64,000 nucleotides of DNA from assembly GCF_902806265.1 (NCBI RefSeq), contig NZ_CADCVZ010000030.1, positions 37,282 through 101,281 on the forward strand, in the 5' to 3' direction. Position 1 is the stretch's first letter. Every line of letters starts with the position of its first letter. Below are positions 1 through 7,902 of this stretch, piece by piece. Under the pieces are notes generated by a model. It had not been told where the DNA came from and made no database searches. It saw only the letters and a list, made by a program, of their open reading frames with translations. The stretch comes from an uncultured Sphingomonas sp. (GTDB lineage Bacteria > Pseudomonadota > Alphaproteobacteria > Sphingomonadales > Sphingomonadaceae). A program made the position numbers and the translations under genes.

Positions 1-28
1 AGAGCAGCTGCCGCTGATCAGCAGGTGA
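1..28 (+). CDS. possible 3' end of an upstream gene (partial)
   Basis: One frame reads EQLPLISR followed by TGA at 26-28, and a strong intrinsic terminator begins 10 bases later, as expected for the end of a plus-strand gene. Only eight codons are visible, so the product cannot be named. Confidence 0.35.
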
Positions 29-38
29 GCCAACCGAG

Positions 39-75
39 GGGCCGCGGGAGCGATTCCGCGGCCCTTTCGTTTTTA
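39..75 (+). terminator. rho-independent terminator
   Basis: A perfect 9-bp GC-rich stem pairs 39-47 with 56-64 around an 8-nt loop, followed by a T-rich run (TTTCGTTTTT). It separates the upstream gene from the nitronate monooxygenase gene at 132. Confidence 0.85.
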
Positions 76-131
76 TGACGCAAGTGCCGACAGCGTCTGT
101 ATAGCGCCGGAAAACCGAGCAGGAGAGAGGC

Positions 132-1538
132 GTGTTCAAGGGGCTTCAGCCCGTTCTTTATGGCGGCCGCGAGGTGTATCCGCTGGTCGAGGGCGGCAAG
201 GGCGTTTCCGCGACCAACCATGCAAGCTCGGGCGCATGGGCCGCGGCCGGGGGGATCGGCACGGTGAGTGCGGTCAACGCCGACAGCTATGACCCCGAAG
301 GCCGGATCATCCCGCAGGTCTATAGCGGCATGACCCGGCGGCAACGGCACGACGAGCTGATCCACTACGGCATCGAAGGGGCCGTGGCGCAGGTCGAGCG
401 CGCCTACGAGCTGGCGGGCGGCAAGGGCGCCATCAACATCAATGTGCTATGGGAGATGGGCGGCGCGCAGCCGATCCTCCACGGCGTTCTGGAGCGCACC
501 CGCGGTAAGGTCGCGGGCGTGACCTGCGGCGCGGGGATGCCGTACAAGCTGTCGGAGATCGCTGCGCAATATGGCGTGCAGTACCTGCCGATCGTGTCCT
601 CCGGACGCGCGTTCCGCGCGCTGTGGAAGCGGGCCTACTCCAAGGTTCCGGAGCTGCTTGGCGCGGTCGTCTACGAAGACCCGTGGCTCGCGGGCGGGCA
701 CAACGGCCTGTCGAATGCGGAGGACCCGCGCAAGCCGCAGGACCCGTATCCGCGCGTGGCGGAGCTGCGTGTGGTGATGCGCGAGGGCGGCGTGCCCGAC
801 ACGGTGCCGATCGTCATGGCCGGCGGCGTCTGGCGCCTCGACGAATGGGAGGACTGGATCGACAATCCCGAGCTTGGGAGCATCATGTTCCAGTTCGGCA
901 CCCGGCCACTCTTGACCCAGGAGAGCCCGATCCCGCCCGAGTGGAAAGCGCGGCTGATGACCTTGGAGGAAGGCGACGTCCTGCTGCACAAGTTCTCGCC
1001 CACCGGCTTTTACTCCTCGGCAGTGCGCAACCCATTCCTCCGCTGGTTGGAAGCGCGCAGCGAACGGCAGATCGCCTTCACCAAGGAGAGCATCGGCGAC
1101 CATGCGTTCGAGCTGGACGTCGGAATCGGCACCAAGAAGAATTACTGGGTGACCAAGGGCGACCTGCAGCACGCCCGCGAGTGGTTCGCGCAAGGCTACA
1201 TCAACGCGATGAAGACCCCGGACGACACACTCGTCTTCGTGACGCCGGAGGACGAGAAGATCATCCGCAAGGATCAGGCCGACTGCATGGGGTGCCTCAG
1301 CCAGTGCGCTTTTTCGTCATGGGCGGACAATGAAAAGAACTCGACTGGCCGCCTGGCCGACCCGCGCAGCTTCTGCATCCAGAAGGCATTGCAGAACATC
1401 GCGCACGGCGAGCCGGTAGACGAGAACCTGATGTTTGCCGGCCATGCGGCGTTCCGGTTCAAGCAGGACCCCTTCTACTCGAATGGATTCGTGCCGACCG
1501 TGAAGCAGCTGGTCGACCGGATCCTGACGGGGGCTTAA
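132..1538 (+). CDS. nitronate monooxygenase-like FMN flavoprotein
   Basis: 468 aa. It resembles the nitronate monooxygenase / 2-nitropropane dioxygenase family, FMN enzymes with a TIM-barrel fold that oxidise alkyl nitronates. Family-like landmarks are the GVTCGAGMP block near residue 130 and IVMAGGVW near residue 228, which fit the FMN phosphate-binding glycine loops. The start is GTG, chosen because AGGAGAG lies 6-11 bases upstream. The protein is about 100 residues longer than usual family members (320-380 aa). The extra C-terminal part holds Cys385-x2-Cys388-x3-Cys392 and Cys415, which could bind metal or be redox active (inference). True substrate unknown. The SH3 gene follows after one base. 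Confidence 0.82.
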   Translation: MFKGLQPVLYGGREVYPLVEGGKGVSATNHASSGAWAAAGGIGTVSAVNADSYDPEGRIIPQVYSGMTRRQRHDELIHYGIEGAVAQVERAYELAGGKGAININVLWEMGGAQPILHGVLERTRGKVAGVTCGAGMPYKLSEIAAQYGVQYLPIVSSGRAFRALWKRAYSKVPELLGAVVYEDPWLAGGHNGLSNAEDPRKPQDPYPRVAELRVVMREGGVPDTVPIVMAGGVWRLDEWEDWIDNPELGSIMFQFGTRPLLTQESPIPPEWKARLMTLEEGDVLLHKFSPTGFYSSAVRNPFLRWLEARSERQIAFTKESIGDHAFELDVGIGTKKNYWVTKGDLQHAREWFAQGYINAMKTPDDTLVFVTPEDEKIIRKDQADCMGCLSQCAFSSWADNEKNSTGRLADPRSFCIQKALQNIAHGEPVDENLMFAGHAAFRFKQDPFYSNGFVPTVKQLVDRILTGA

Positions 1539-1539
1539 C

Positions 1540-2013
1540 GTGCGATTGGGGGTGATGGCGGCCGTCGTGCTGGCGCTTGCCGCCTCGGCATCGGCCCAGG
1601 ACAAGGCGCCGCCCTACTGGGCATCGATCGCGTCCGGCGAGGCGATGATGCGGACGGGGCCGGGCAAGAACTATCCCGGGGTGTGGCTGTACAAGCGCCG
1701 CGACCTGCCGATCCGGGTGCTGCGGGTCTATCCCAACTGGCGGCTGATCGAAGACCCGGACGGCGTCCGCGGGTGGATGCTGGTGACGCTACTCAGCGAC
1801 CGACGCACCGCGGTGGTGCGCGGGGACGAGCCGCGCCCGATCCATGAGCAGGCGGACAGCGGCAGCCGCGTGGCCTACACCGCGGAACCGGGCGTGGTCG
1901 GCCGGATCAGCGACTGCGAGGGCGGCTGGTGCCGCATCCAGGTGGGTGCGCGCGAAGGCCACATCCGGACCACGGACATCTGGGGAATCAGCGACGGCGA
2001 GACGGTCGACTGA
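1540..2013 (+). CDS. secreted SH3-like domain protein
   Basis: 157 aa, GTG start one base after the previous stop, so probably cotranscribed. Residues 1-19 form a signal peptide ending ASASA-Q, which points to periplasmic location. Two bacterial SH3-like repeats follow: about 26-90 (MRTGPGKNYPGVW...NWRLIEDPDGVRGW) and about 98-152 (VGRISDCEGGWCRIQ...GHIRTTDIWG). Such repeats usually bind peptidoglycan or peptides. There is no catalytic domain, so it is probably a cell-wall-associated binding protein. Precise role unknown. Confidence 0.8.
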   Translation: MRLGVMAAVVLALAASASAQDKAPPYWASIASGEAMMRTGPGKNYPGVWLYKRRDLPIRVLRVYPNWRLIEDPDGVRGWMLVTLLSDRRTAVVRGDEPRPIHEQADSGSRVAYTAEPGVVGRISDCEGGWCRIQVGAREGHIRTTDIWGISDGETVD

Positions 2014-2086
2014 GGCACATGCCTGTGCCTTGAAGCGGCGCAGCTTCGGCCCATCTGCCAGTTCACGCAGCAGAGGAGGGCCACCC

Positions 2087-2698
2087 ATGAAGCTTTATTA
2101 TTCACCCGGCGCATGCTCGATGGCATCGCGCATCTCGCTATACGAGATCGGTCAGCCGGCGGAGTTCGTCCGCACCGACATTCGGGCCAAGCGGACAGAG
2201 GACGGGCGCGACTTCCGCGAGGTCAATCCGCTCGGCTACGTGCCCGCGCTGGAGCTGGACGGCGGCGAGGTGCTGACGGAGAATGGCGCGATCCTGCCAT
2301 ACATCGCGGGGCTGAAGCCTGGTTCATTAGCACCGCGGGGCGACGCGCTGACCGAGGCGCAGCTGCATCAGGCGCTGGGCTTCCTCGGCAGCGAGCTGCA
2401 CAAGGCGTTCGGGCCTTTCTTCGCCAACCCGCAGGGCGAGGCGCGGGAGGCGGCGATGACGAAGCTGCAGTCACGGCTGGACTTTGTCGAGCAGCACCTT
2501 GGCGACGGGCGTGAGTATTGGCTGGGCGGCAAGTTCAGCGTGGCGGATGCCTATGCCTTTGTGGTGCTGAGCTGGGCCGACCATTTCGGCATCAGCTACG
2601 ACGACCGGCCGAATATTGCCCGGTACCTGGAGCGGATCAGGCAGCGCGAGACGGTCCAGCGGGCGTTGCAGGACGAGGGTCTGCTGCAGGCGGCCTGA
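2087..2698 (+). CDS. glutathione S-transferase, GstA-like (beta class)
   Basis: 203 aa. The N-terminus MKLYYSPGACSMASRI matches the beta-class pattern in which Cys10 contacts glutathione. The thioredoxin-like domain spans about 1-80 (cis-Pro region GYVPALELDGG, then the glutathione-binding ENGAIL), and an all-helical C-terminal domain spans about 88-200. The start at 2087 is preceded by GAGGAGGG, and longer upstream readings lack a ribosome site. It catalyses glutathione conjugation or peroxide reduction in the cytosol. A second GST, gor and gshB are elsewhere in the window. Convergent with the membrane protein at 2718. Confidence 0.88.
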   Translation: MKLYYSPGACSMASRISLYEIGQPAEFVRTDIRAKRTEDGRDFREVNPLGYVPALELDGGEVLTENGAILPYIAGLKPGSLAPRGDALTEAQLHQALGFLGSELHKAFGPFFANPQGEAREAAMTKLQSRLDFVEQHLGDGREYWLGGKFSVADAYAFVVLSWADHFGISYDDRPNIARYLERIRQRETVQRALQDEGLLQAA

Positions 2699-2722
2699 GC
2701 TGAGCTGATTGCTCGGCTCAGC
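2699..2722. terminator. hairpin between convergent genes
   Basis: A perfect 7-bp stem (GCTGAGC 2699-2705 with GCTCAGC 2716-2722) with a 10-nt loop sits at the junction of the GST gene and the minus-strand membrane protein. No U-run follows on either strand, so termination is only suggested by position. Confidence 0.4.
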
Positions 2723-3092
2723 GGGCAAGCAGCGCTACGAGCGCCAGAACCCCGATCGCGGTCAGGAAAGGCCAGCCGATATGCTCCCGGCGGCTCCCGA
2801 TCGCATCCACGATGCCGGCCACGGTGAAGACCAGTCCGGTAGCCGCGATCGTAACCGTGCCCACATGAGCGGGCGTCCATGCCAGGGCAAGCAGCGTGGC
2901 GGCAACAATCAGGCCGATTGTGCTCGTCAGATGCCACGCGAACGGCACGATGAAGCGGGCAAGCGGCCGCTGCATCACGCCGGTTCGCTCGCGGAGGAGC
3001 GGGCGGATCAGCCGTCGCTCGCCAAGCAGCGAATGAACCAGCATGGTTGCGATCAGCAGCGCCGCGGCTGACGTGAGGAGAACCGCTTCCAC
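2718..3092 (-). CDS. small integral membrane protein, unknown function
   Basis: 124 aa. About four hydrophobic segments (roughly 3-20, 45-69, 72-95 and 105-122), separated by a basic loop ERRLIRPLLRERTG near 25-38. It lies 9 bp downstream of the thiolase gene on the same strand and is probably cotranscribed. No catalytic motif is visible. I do not recognise the family. The opposite-strand reading frame over the same bases has no membrane or domain character and was not called. Confidence 0.65.
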   Translation of the reverse strand: MEAVLLTSAAALLIATMLVHSLLGERRLIRPLLRERTGVMQRPLARFIVPFAWHLTSTIGLIVAATLLALAWTPAHVGTVTIAATGLVFTVAGIVDAIGSRREHIGWPFLTAIGVLALVALLAR

Positions 3093-3101
3093 GTGGGCCG
3101 G

Positions 3102-4295
3102 CTAGACCAGCTCCACCGCCACGGCGGTCGCCTCGCCGCCGCCGATGCAAAGGCTGGCGATGCCGCGCTTGCCGCCCGTCTGCCTGAGGGCGTTGAGCAG
3201 GGTCACGATGATCCGGGTGCCGCTGGCGCCGATCGGGTGGCCAAGGGCGGTCGCGCCGCCGTGGATGTTGATCTTGTCGTGACCGATGCCGAGGTCCTTC
3301 ATGGCAAACATGGCAACGCAGGCGAAGGCTTCGTTAACCTCGAACAGGTCGACCTCGCCGATCTTCCAGCCGGCCTTTTCCAGCACCTTGTGGATGGCGC
3401 CGATGGGGGCGACGGTGAACTCGGCCGGAGCCTGGGCGTGGGCGGCGGTGGCGACGATGCGGGCGAGCGGCTCGGCGCCCTTCTCGCGGGCGACGGATTC
3501 GCGGGTGAGGACCACAGCGGCGGCGCCGTCCGAGATGGACGAACTGGTGGCGGCGGTGATGGTACCTTCCTTGTGGAAGGCGGGCTTCAGCTGCGGGATC
3601 TTGTCCGGACGGCCGCGGCCGGGCGCTTCGTCGGTGTCGACAACGGTCTCGCCGGCGCGGCTCTTAACCGTGACGGGCACGATCTCGTCGCCGAAGCCGC
3701 CATTGTCGATGGCGTCCTTGGCCCGGCGCAGGCTTTCGATCGCGTAGCTGTCCATCGACTCGCGGGTCAGCTGATACTCGTTGGCGGTGTGCTGGGCGAA
3801 GCTGCCCATCGCCCTGCCTTCCTCATAGGCGTCCTCCAGCCCGTCGAGGAACATGTGGTCGTAGGCGGTGTCGTGGCCGACCCGCGCGCCGGAACGGTGC
3901 TTCTTGAGCAGGTAGGGCGCGTTGGTCATCGACTCCATGCCACCCGCAACGATCAGGTCGGCGTTGCCGGTGGCGAGCGCTTCGGAGCCCATAATCACCG
4001 TCTGCATGCCCGATCCGCAAACCTTGTTGACGGTGGTCGCCTGGACGGAAGTGGGGAGCCCGGCCTTGATCGCGGCTTGACGCGCGGGCGCCTGGCCGAG
4101 GCCAGCGGGAAGCACGCAGCCCATGTAGATGCGGTCGATGTCGTCGCCCGAGATGCCGGCGCGCTCGACGGCCGCCTTGACCGCGGTGGCGCCGAGGTCG
4201 GTTGCGGAAACGTCGGAGAGCGCGCCCTGCATCGCGCCCATCGGGGTGCGAGCGTAGGAGAGGATGACGACGGGATCGGTGGCGGCGGTGGCCAT
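3102..4295 (-). CDS. acetyl-CoA C-acyltransferase (thiolase)
   Basis: 397 aa from the ATG at 4295, which has GGAG upstream in the mRNA. An in-frame extension to 4334 lacks a ribosome site. Catalytic residues are visible: Cys93 in NKVCGSGMQ, His353 in GGATALGHPIGASG and Cys383 in SLCIGGGE. It condenses two acetyl-CoA or cleaves 3-ketoacyl-CoA. Divergent from the isovaleryl-CoA dehydrogenase gene, it fits with the leucine catabolism cluster, where acetoacetyl-CoA has to be cleaved. Whether it acts mainly as PhaA/AtoB or FadA cannot be settled from motifs. Confidence 0.93.
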   Translation of the reverse strand: MATAATDPVVILSYARTPMGAMQGALSDVSATDLGATAVKAAVERAGISGDDIDRIYMGCVLPAGLGQAPARQAAIKAGLPTSVQATTVNKVCGSGMQTVIMGSEALATGNADLIVAGGMESMTNAPYLLKKHRSGARVGHDTAYDHMFLDGLEDAYEEGRAMGSFAQHTANEYQLTRESMDSYAIESLRRAKDAIDNGGFGDEIVPVTVKSRAGETVVDTDEAPGRGRPDKIPQLKPAFHKEGTITAATSSSISDGAAAVVLTRESVAREKGAEPLARIVATAAHAQAPAEFTVAPIGAIHKVLEKAGWKIGEVDLFEVNEAFACVAMFAMKDLGIGHDKINIHGGATALGHPIGASGTRIIVTLLNALRQTGGKRGIASLCIGGGEATAVAVELV

Positions 4296-4406
4296 GGGGC
4301 GGACTCCAACTTCCGGATTGTTGCTGCACTGCAATAAGCATTCCGCGCGCCTTGTTCAAACGCTTACCGCTCTGCTAGCGCCTGCCTCCAAGAGGAGACC
4401 CCAGGC

Positions 4407-5576
4407 ATGTCCGCACTCGGACTGGAATTCGACCTTGGCGAGATGGCCGAGACCATCCGCGACACGACCCAGCGCTTCGCCGCCGACAAGATCGCCCCGG
4501 TTGCTGCCGAGATCGACGGTGCGGACCGCTTCCCGATTGAGCTGTGGCCGCAGATGGGCGAGCTCGGGCTGCACGGGATCACTGTCGAGGAGGAATGGGG
4601 CGGGCTGGGCCTTGGCTACCTTGAGCATGTGGTCGCGCAGGAGGAGGTGGCGCGGGCGTCGGCTTCGGTCGGCCTCAGCTACGGTGCGCACTCCAATCTG
4701 TGCGTGAACCAGGTACGCCGCTGGGCCAACGACGAACAGAAGCGCAAGTACCTGCCTGGGCTGATCGACGGGAGCAAGGTCGGCGCGCTGGCGATGAGCG
4801 AGGTCGCGGCCGGCTCGGACGTGGTCTCGATGAAGCTCAAGGCCGAAAAGTCCGGCAACGGCTACCGCCTCAATGGGCACAAGTTTTGGATCACCAATGG
4901 CCATTATGCCGACGTGCTGGTGGTCTACGCCAAGACCGGCGAGGGCTCGCGCGGGATCACCACCTTCCTGATCGAAAAGGGCATGGAGGGCTTCTCGGTC
5001 GGGCAGAAGATCGACAAGCTCGGGATGCGCGGCTCGCCCACCAGCGAGCTGGTGTTCGACGATTGCTTCGTCCCGGCCGAGAACATCATGGGCCCGGAGA
5101 ATGGCGGGGTCGGGGTGCTGATGAGCGGGCTCGACTATGAGCGTACGGTGCTTGCGGGCATCCAGCTCGGCATCATGCAGGCCTGTCTCGACGTAGTCCT
5201 GCCCTATGTCCGCGAGCGGCAGCAGTTCGGCAAGGCGATCGGATCGCAGCAGCTGATGCAGGCCAAGGTCGCCGACATGTATGTCGCGCTGAATTCCGCG
5301 CGGGCCTACGTCTACCAGGTCGCCAAGGCCTGCGACGCGGGCAAGACTACGCGCTTCGACGCGGCGGGCGCGATCCTGCTGGCGAGCGAGAGTGCGGTTA
5401 AGGTCGCGAACGAGGCGGTGCAGGCGCTAGGCGGCGCGGGCTACACCAAGGACTGGCCGGTCGAGCGCTATTACCGAGACGCCAAGCTGCTCGATATCGG
5501 CGCGGGCACCAACGAGATCCGGCGGATGCTGATCGGGCGGGAGCTGGTCGGGGCGGGCGACAAGGCCGCGCAATGA
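4407..5576 (+). CDS. ivd: isovaleryl-CoA dehydrogenase
   Basis: 389 aa acyl-CoA dehydrogenase; oxidises isovaleryl-CoA to 3-methylcrotonyl-CoA with FAD, passing electrons to ETF (leucine breakdown). The signature SEVAAGSDV is near 131-139, with FWITNG near 160-165. The catalytic Glu245 sits in [11 protein letters not shown], the position typical of isovaleryl-CoA dehydrogenases rather than the C-terminal glutamate of most acyl-CoA dehydrogenases. The C-terminus [16 protein letters not shown] is typical. AGGAGAC precedes the start. It overlaps mccB by 4 bp (ATGA), so both are translated together. Context with methylcrotonyl-CoA carboxylase supports the substrate assignment. Confidence 0.93.
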   Translation: MSALGLEFDLGEMAETIRDTTQRFAADKIAPVAAEIDGADRFPIELWPQMGELGLHGITVEEEWGGLGLGYLEHVVAQEEVARASASVGLSYGAHSNLCVNQVRRWANDEQKRKYLPGLIDGSKVGALAMSEVAAGSDVVSMKLKAEKSGNGYRLNGHKFWITNGHYADVLVVYAKTGEGSRGITTFLIEKGMEGFSVGQKIDKLGMRGSPTSELVFDDCFVPAENIMGPENGGVGVLMSGLDYERTVLAGIQLGIMQACLDVVLPYVRERQQFGKAIGSQQLMQAKVADMYVALNSARAYVYQVAKACDAGKTTRFDAAGAILLASESAVKVANEAVQALGGAGYTKDWPVERYYRDAKLLDIGAGTNEIRRMLIGRELVGAGDKAAQ

Positions 5577-7174
5577 GCGCACCGCGGATCGACAGCAAGG
5601 TTCAGCCCGATAGCCCGGATTACCGAGCCCGCGTCGCGCACAACCGGGCGCTGGCGGGGAAGCTGCGGGCGGACGTGGCTGAGGCGGCGCTCGGCGGGAA
5701 CGAGAAGTCGCGCGAGCGGCATGTCGGCCGCGGCAAGCTGCTGCCGCGCGAGCGGGTGGAGCGGCTGCTCGACCCGGGCTCGCCCTTCCTGGAGATTGGC
5801 CAGCTGGCGGCGTGCGACCTGTACGACGGCGAGGTGCCGGGCGCAGGGATGATCGCGGGCATCGGGCGGGTGTCCGGACGGCAGGTGATGGTCGCCGCCA
5901 ACGACGCCACGGTGAAGGGCGGCACCTATTACCCGATGACGGTGAAGAAGCACCTCCGCGCGCAGGAGATTGCCGAGCAGAACCGGCTGCCGTGCGTGTA
6001 TCTGGTGGACTCGGGCGGCGCCAACCTGCCGCACCAGGCGGAGGTGTTCCCGGATCGCGATCACTTCGGCCGCATCTTCTTCAACCAGGCGCAGATGTCG
6101 TCCAAGGGCATCGCGCAGATCGCCTGCGTGATGGGGTCGTGCACGGCAGGCGGCGCCTATGTGCCCGCGATGAGCGACGAGAGCGTGATCGTCCGCAACC
6201 AGGGGACGATCTTCCTGGCCGGACCGCCGCTGGTGAAGGCCGCGACCGGCGAGGAGATTTCAGCGGAGGACTTGGGCGGCGGCGATCTCCATGCGCGGAA
6301 GTCGGGCGTGGTTGATCACTTGGCCGAGAACGACGAGCATGCGCTAACGATCGTGCGGGACATCGTTTCGCACCTTGGAAGCGAGGCGGGCGCGGGGATC
6401 GGTACGCGCGAGCCGCGGCCGCCGCTGTTCGATGCCGAGGAGCTCTATGGCATCATCCCGGAGGACGTGCGCGCGCCGTACGACGTCCGCGAGGTGATCG
6501 CGCGCGTCGTCGACGGCTCGGAGCTGCACGAGTTCAAACCGCTGTACGGCACCACTTTGGTGTGCGGCTTTGCGCACATCTGGGGCATGCCGGTGGCGAT
6601 TCTGGCCAACAACGGCGTGCTGTTCAGCGAGTCCGCGGTCAAAGGCGCGCACTTCATTGAGCTCGCCTGTCAGCGGCGCGTGCCGCTCCTGTTCCTGCAG
6701 AACATCTCCGGCTTCATGGTCGGCGGCAAATATGAGGCGGAGGGCATTGCCAAGCACGGCGCCAAGCTGGTGACCGCGGTAGCGACGGCGCAGGTGCCCA
6801 AGATCACCGTGCTGATCGGCGGCAGCTTCGGCGCTGGGAACTACGGCATGGCCGGCCGCGCCTACTCGCCGCGATTTCTGTTCACCTGGCCGAACAGTCG
6901 CATCAGCGTCATGGGCGGTGAGCAGGCCGCGTCGGTGCTGGCGACGGTCCACCGCGATGCCGACAAATGGTCGCCCGAGGAGGCGGAGACGTTCAAGGCG
7001 CCGGTGCGACAGCGCTACGAGGACGAGGGCAATCCCTGGCACGCGACCGCGCGGCTGTGGGACGATGGGATCATCGACCCGGTGCAGACCCGGGACGTGT
7101 TGGGGTTGGCCTTTGCGGCGTGCCTGAATGCGCCAATCCCGGAGCGGCCGCAATTCGGCGTGTTCAGGATGTAA
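5573..7174 (+). CDS. mccB: methylcrotonyl-CoA carboxylase, carboxyltransferase (beta) subunit
   Basis: 533 aa, the expected length. Two crotonase-like halves: N-terminal with [21 protein letters not shown] (about 52-72) and C-terminal with [17 protein letters not shown] (about 365-381), [16 protein letters not shown] and [10 protein letters not shown]. It transfers CO2 from carboxybiotin to 3-methylcrotonyl-CoA, giving 3-methylglutaconyl-CoA. The start overlaps ivd by ATGA. The alpha subunit gene does not follow directly: a 726-bp low-GC gene lies between the two. Confidence 0.94.
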   Translation: MSAPRIDSKVQPDSPDYRARVAHNRALAGKLRADVAEAALGGNEKSRERHVGRGKLLPRERVERLLDPGSPFLEIGQLAACDLYDGEVPGAGMIAGIGRVSGRQVMVAANDATVKGGTYYPMTVKKHLRAQEIAEQNRLPCVYLVDSGGANLPHQAEVFPDRDHFGRIFFNQAQMSSKGIAQIACVMGSCTAGGAYVPAMSDESVIVRNQGTIFLAGPPLVKAATGEEISAEDLGGGDLHARKSGVVDHLAENDEHALTIVRDIVSHLGSEAGAGIGTREPRPPLFDAEELYGIIPEDVRAPYDVREVIARVVDGSELHEFKPLYGTTLVCGFAHIWGMPVAILANNGVLFSESAVKGAHFIELACQRRVPLLFLQNISGFMVGGKYEAEGIAKHGAKLVTAVATAQVPKITVLIGGSFGAGNYGMAGRAYSPRFLFTWPNSRISVMGGEQAASVLATVHRDADKWSPEEAETFKAPVRQRYEDEGNPWHATARLWDDGIIDPVQTRDVLGLAFAACLNAPIPERPQFGVFRM

Positions 7175-7176
7175 TC

Positions 7177-7902
7177 ATGGGTCGTCGGAACAATAGTGCA
7201 TCACGAAAGCTAAGCACGGACGAGCTCCTCGCTCATTTCGAGCAGAGCTTGAACACCATCGCTAAGTCGAACGCCGTGTATGATCAGGGCTACTCTCCAA
7301 TAGGGTCCTCGATCGCAACTGAGGTTTATAAGGTTCTTACGGAGAACGGGGAGGCGACACGGCCACGAGGGAAATTGAACTTCTCCGGACCACTAGACTA
7401 CGACAATCCGTCCGTGCTCTCGGAAGTCGAGAAACTTACCTTTATGGAGCTTGGAGGCGATCCCCCCAAATTAGGCTACCTTCCAATTTACCGTTCTGGC
7501 GATGTGCAGAAGTTCACTATGTCTTTCCGTGATTGGTGGAACAAGGATGTCATCTACCGGGCAAGTGCGGCTATGCCGGGATCATCTCCCGGCATGATAC
7601 CAGTGAATGAATCTCCAAGCGTGCCGTACGACAAGCGTGAGAAACTTACTCGCCTTCGATTGGTGCAGCTTCTGAGGAACAAGGTTGGTTCGCATCTGGA
7701 GGCAGACTGGCCGCTTCTGCTCGATCAAATAGATGACGAGCGCGCGTGGGGCATAGCTACGATTCAAACGCCTGACCGGGTGCTGAGCACGCAAGACGGC
7801 ACTCTGAAGGTCGAAGTGAGGCGCTTGCCTGCCATGATGAGACAAATCTCGCACGAGCTTGTGGAAGCCTACGGTCGTGGCGATGGAGTCTCAGCAACGT
7901 GA
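7177..7902 (+). CDS. hypothetical protein inserted between mccB and mccA
   Basis: 241 aa, ATG two bases after the mccB stop; its TGA overlaps the mccA GTG by 4 bp. Three lines of its sequence (7201-7380) each count to about 53% GC, against 72% for 6121-6180 in mccB, so it looks acquired. The protein is soluble. Its C-terminal half holds two blocks: FRDWWNKDVIY (about 117-127) and, in a predicted helix, LVQLLRNKVGSHLE (about 162-175). The latter contains Arg167-Asn168-x4-His173, resembling the R-x(4-6)-H motif of HEPN-fold ribonucleases, but the fold is unproven. From memory it recalls scattered uncharacterised mobile-cargo proteins with a WWN block and an NKxGxH block. No function is assigned. 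Confidence 0.8.
   Translation: MGRRNNSASRKLSTDELLAHFEQSLNTIAKSNAVYDQGYSPIGSSIATEVYKVLTENGEATRPRGKLNFSGPLDYDNPSVLSEVEKLTFMELGGDPPKLGYLPIYRSGDVQKFTMSFRDWWNKDVIYRASAAMPGSSPGMIPVNESPSVPYDKREKLTRLRLVQLLRNKVGSHLEADWPLLLDQIDDERAWGIATIQTPDRVLSTQDGTLKVEVRRLPAMMRQISHELVEAYGRGDGVSAT
7573..7595. repeat. perfect 9-bp inverted repeat inside the inserted gene
   Basis: ATGCCGGGA at 7573-7581 pairs exactly with TCCCGGCAT at 7587-7595 around the loop TCATC. It lies within the coding sequence of the low-GC gene (about residues 133-140, MPGSSPGM). The sequence resembles the CCCGG core of the REP-like element at 9874-9962. Confidence 0.6.

Noticed and set aside
1844..2086. N-terminal extension of the first GST
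   Set aside because: The upstream in-frame stretch overlaps the SH3 gene and reads as low-complexity Arg/Ser/Ala. ATG 2087 has GAGGAGGG and the correct GST start.
3093..4337. 414-aa plus-strand open frame over the thiolase gene
   Set aside because: The minus-strand thiolase has full catalytic motifs and a ribosome site. The antisense frame is Gly/Asp-rich without a domain, a shadow of GC-rich codons.
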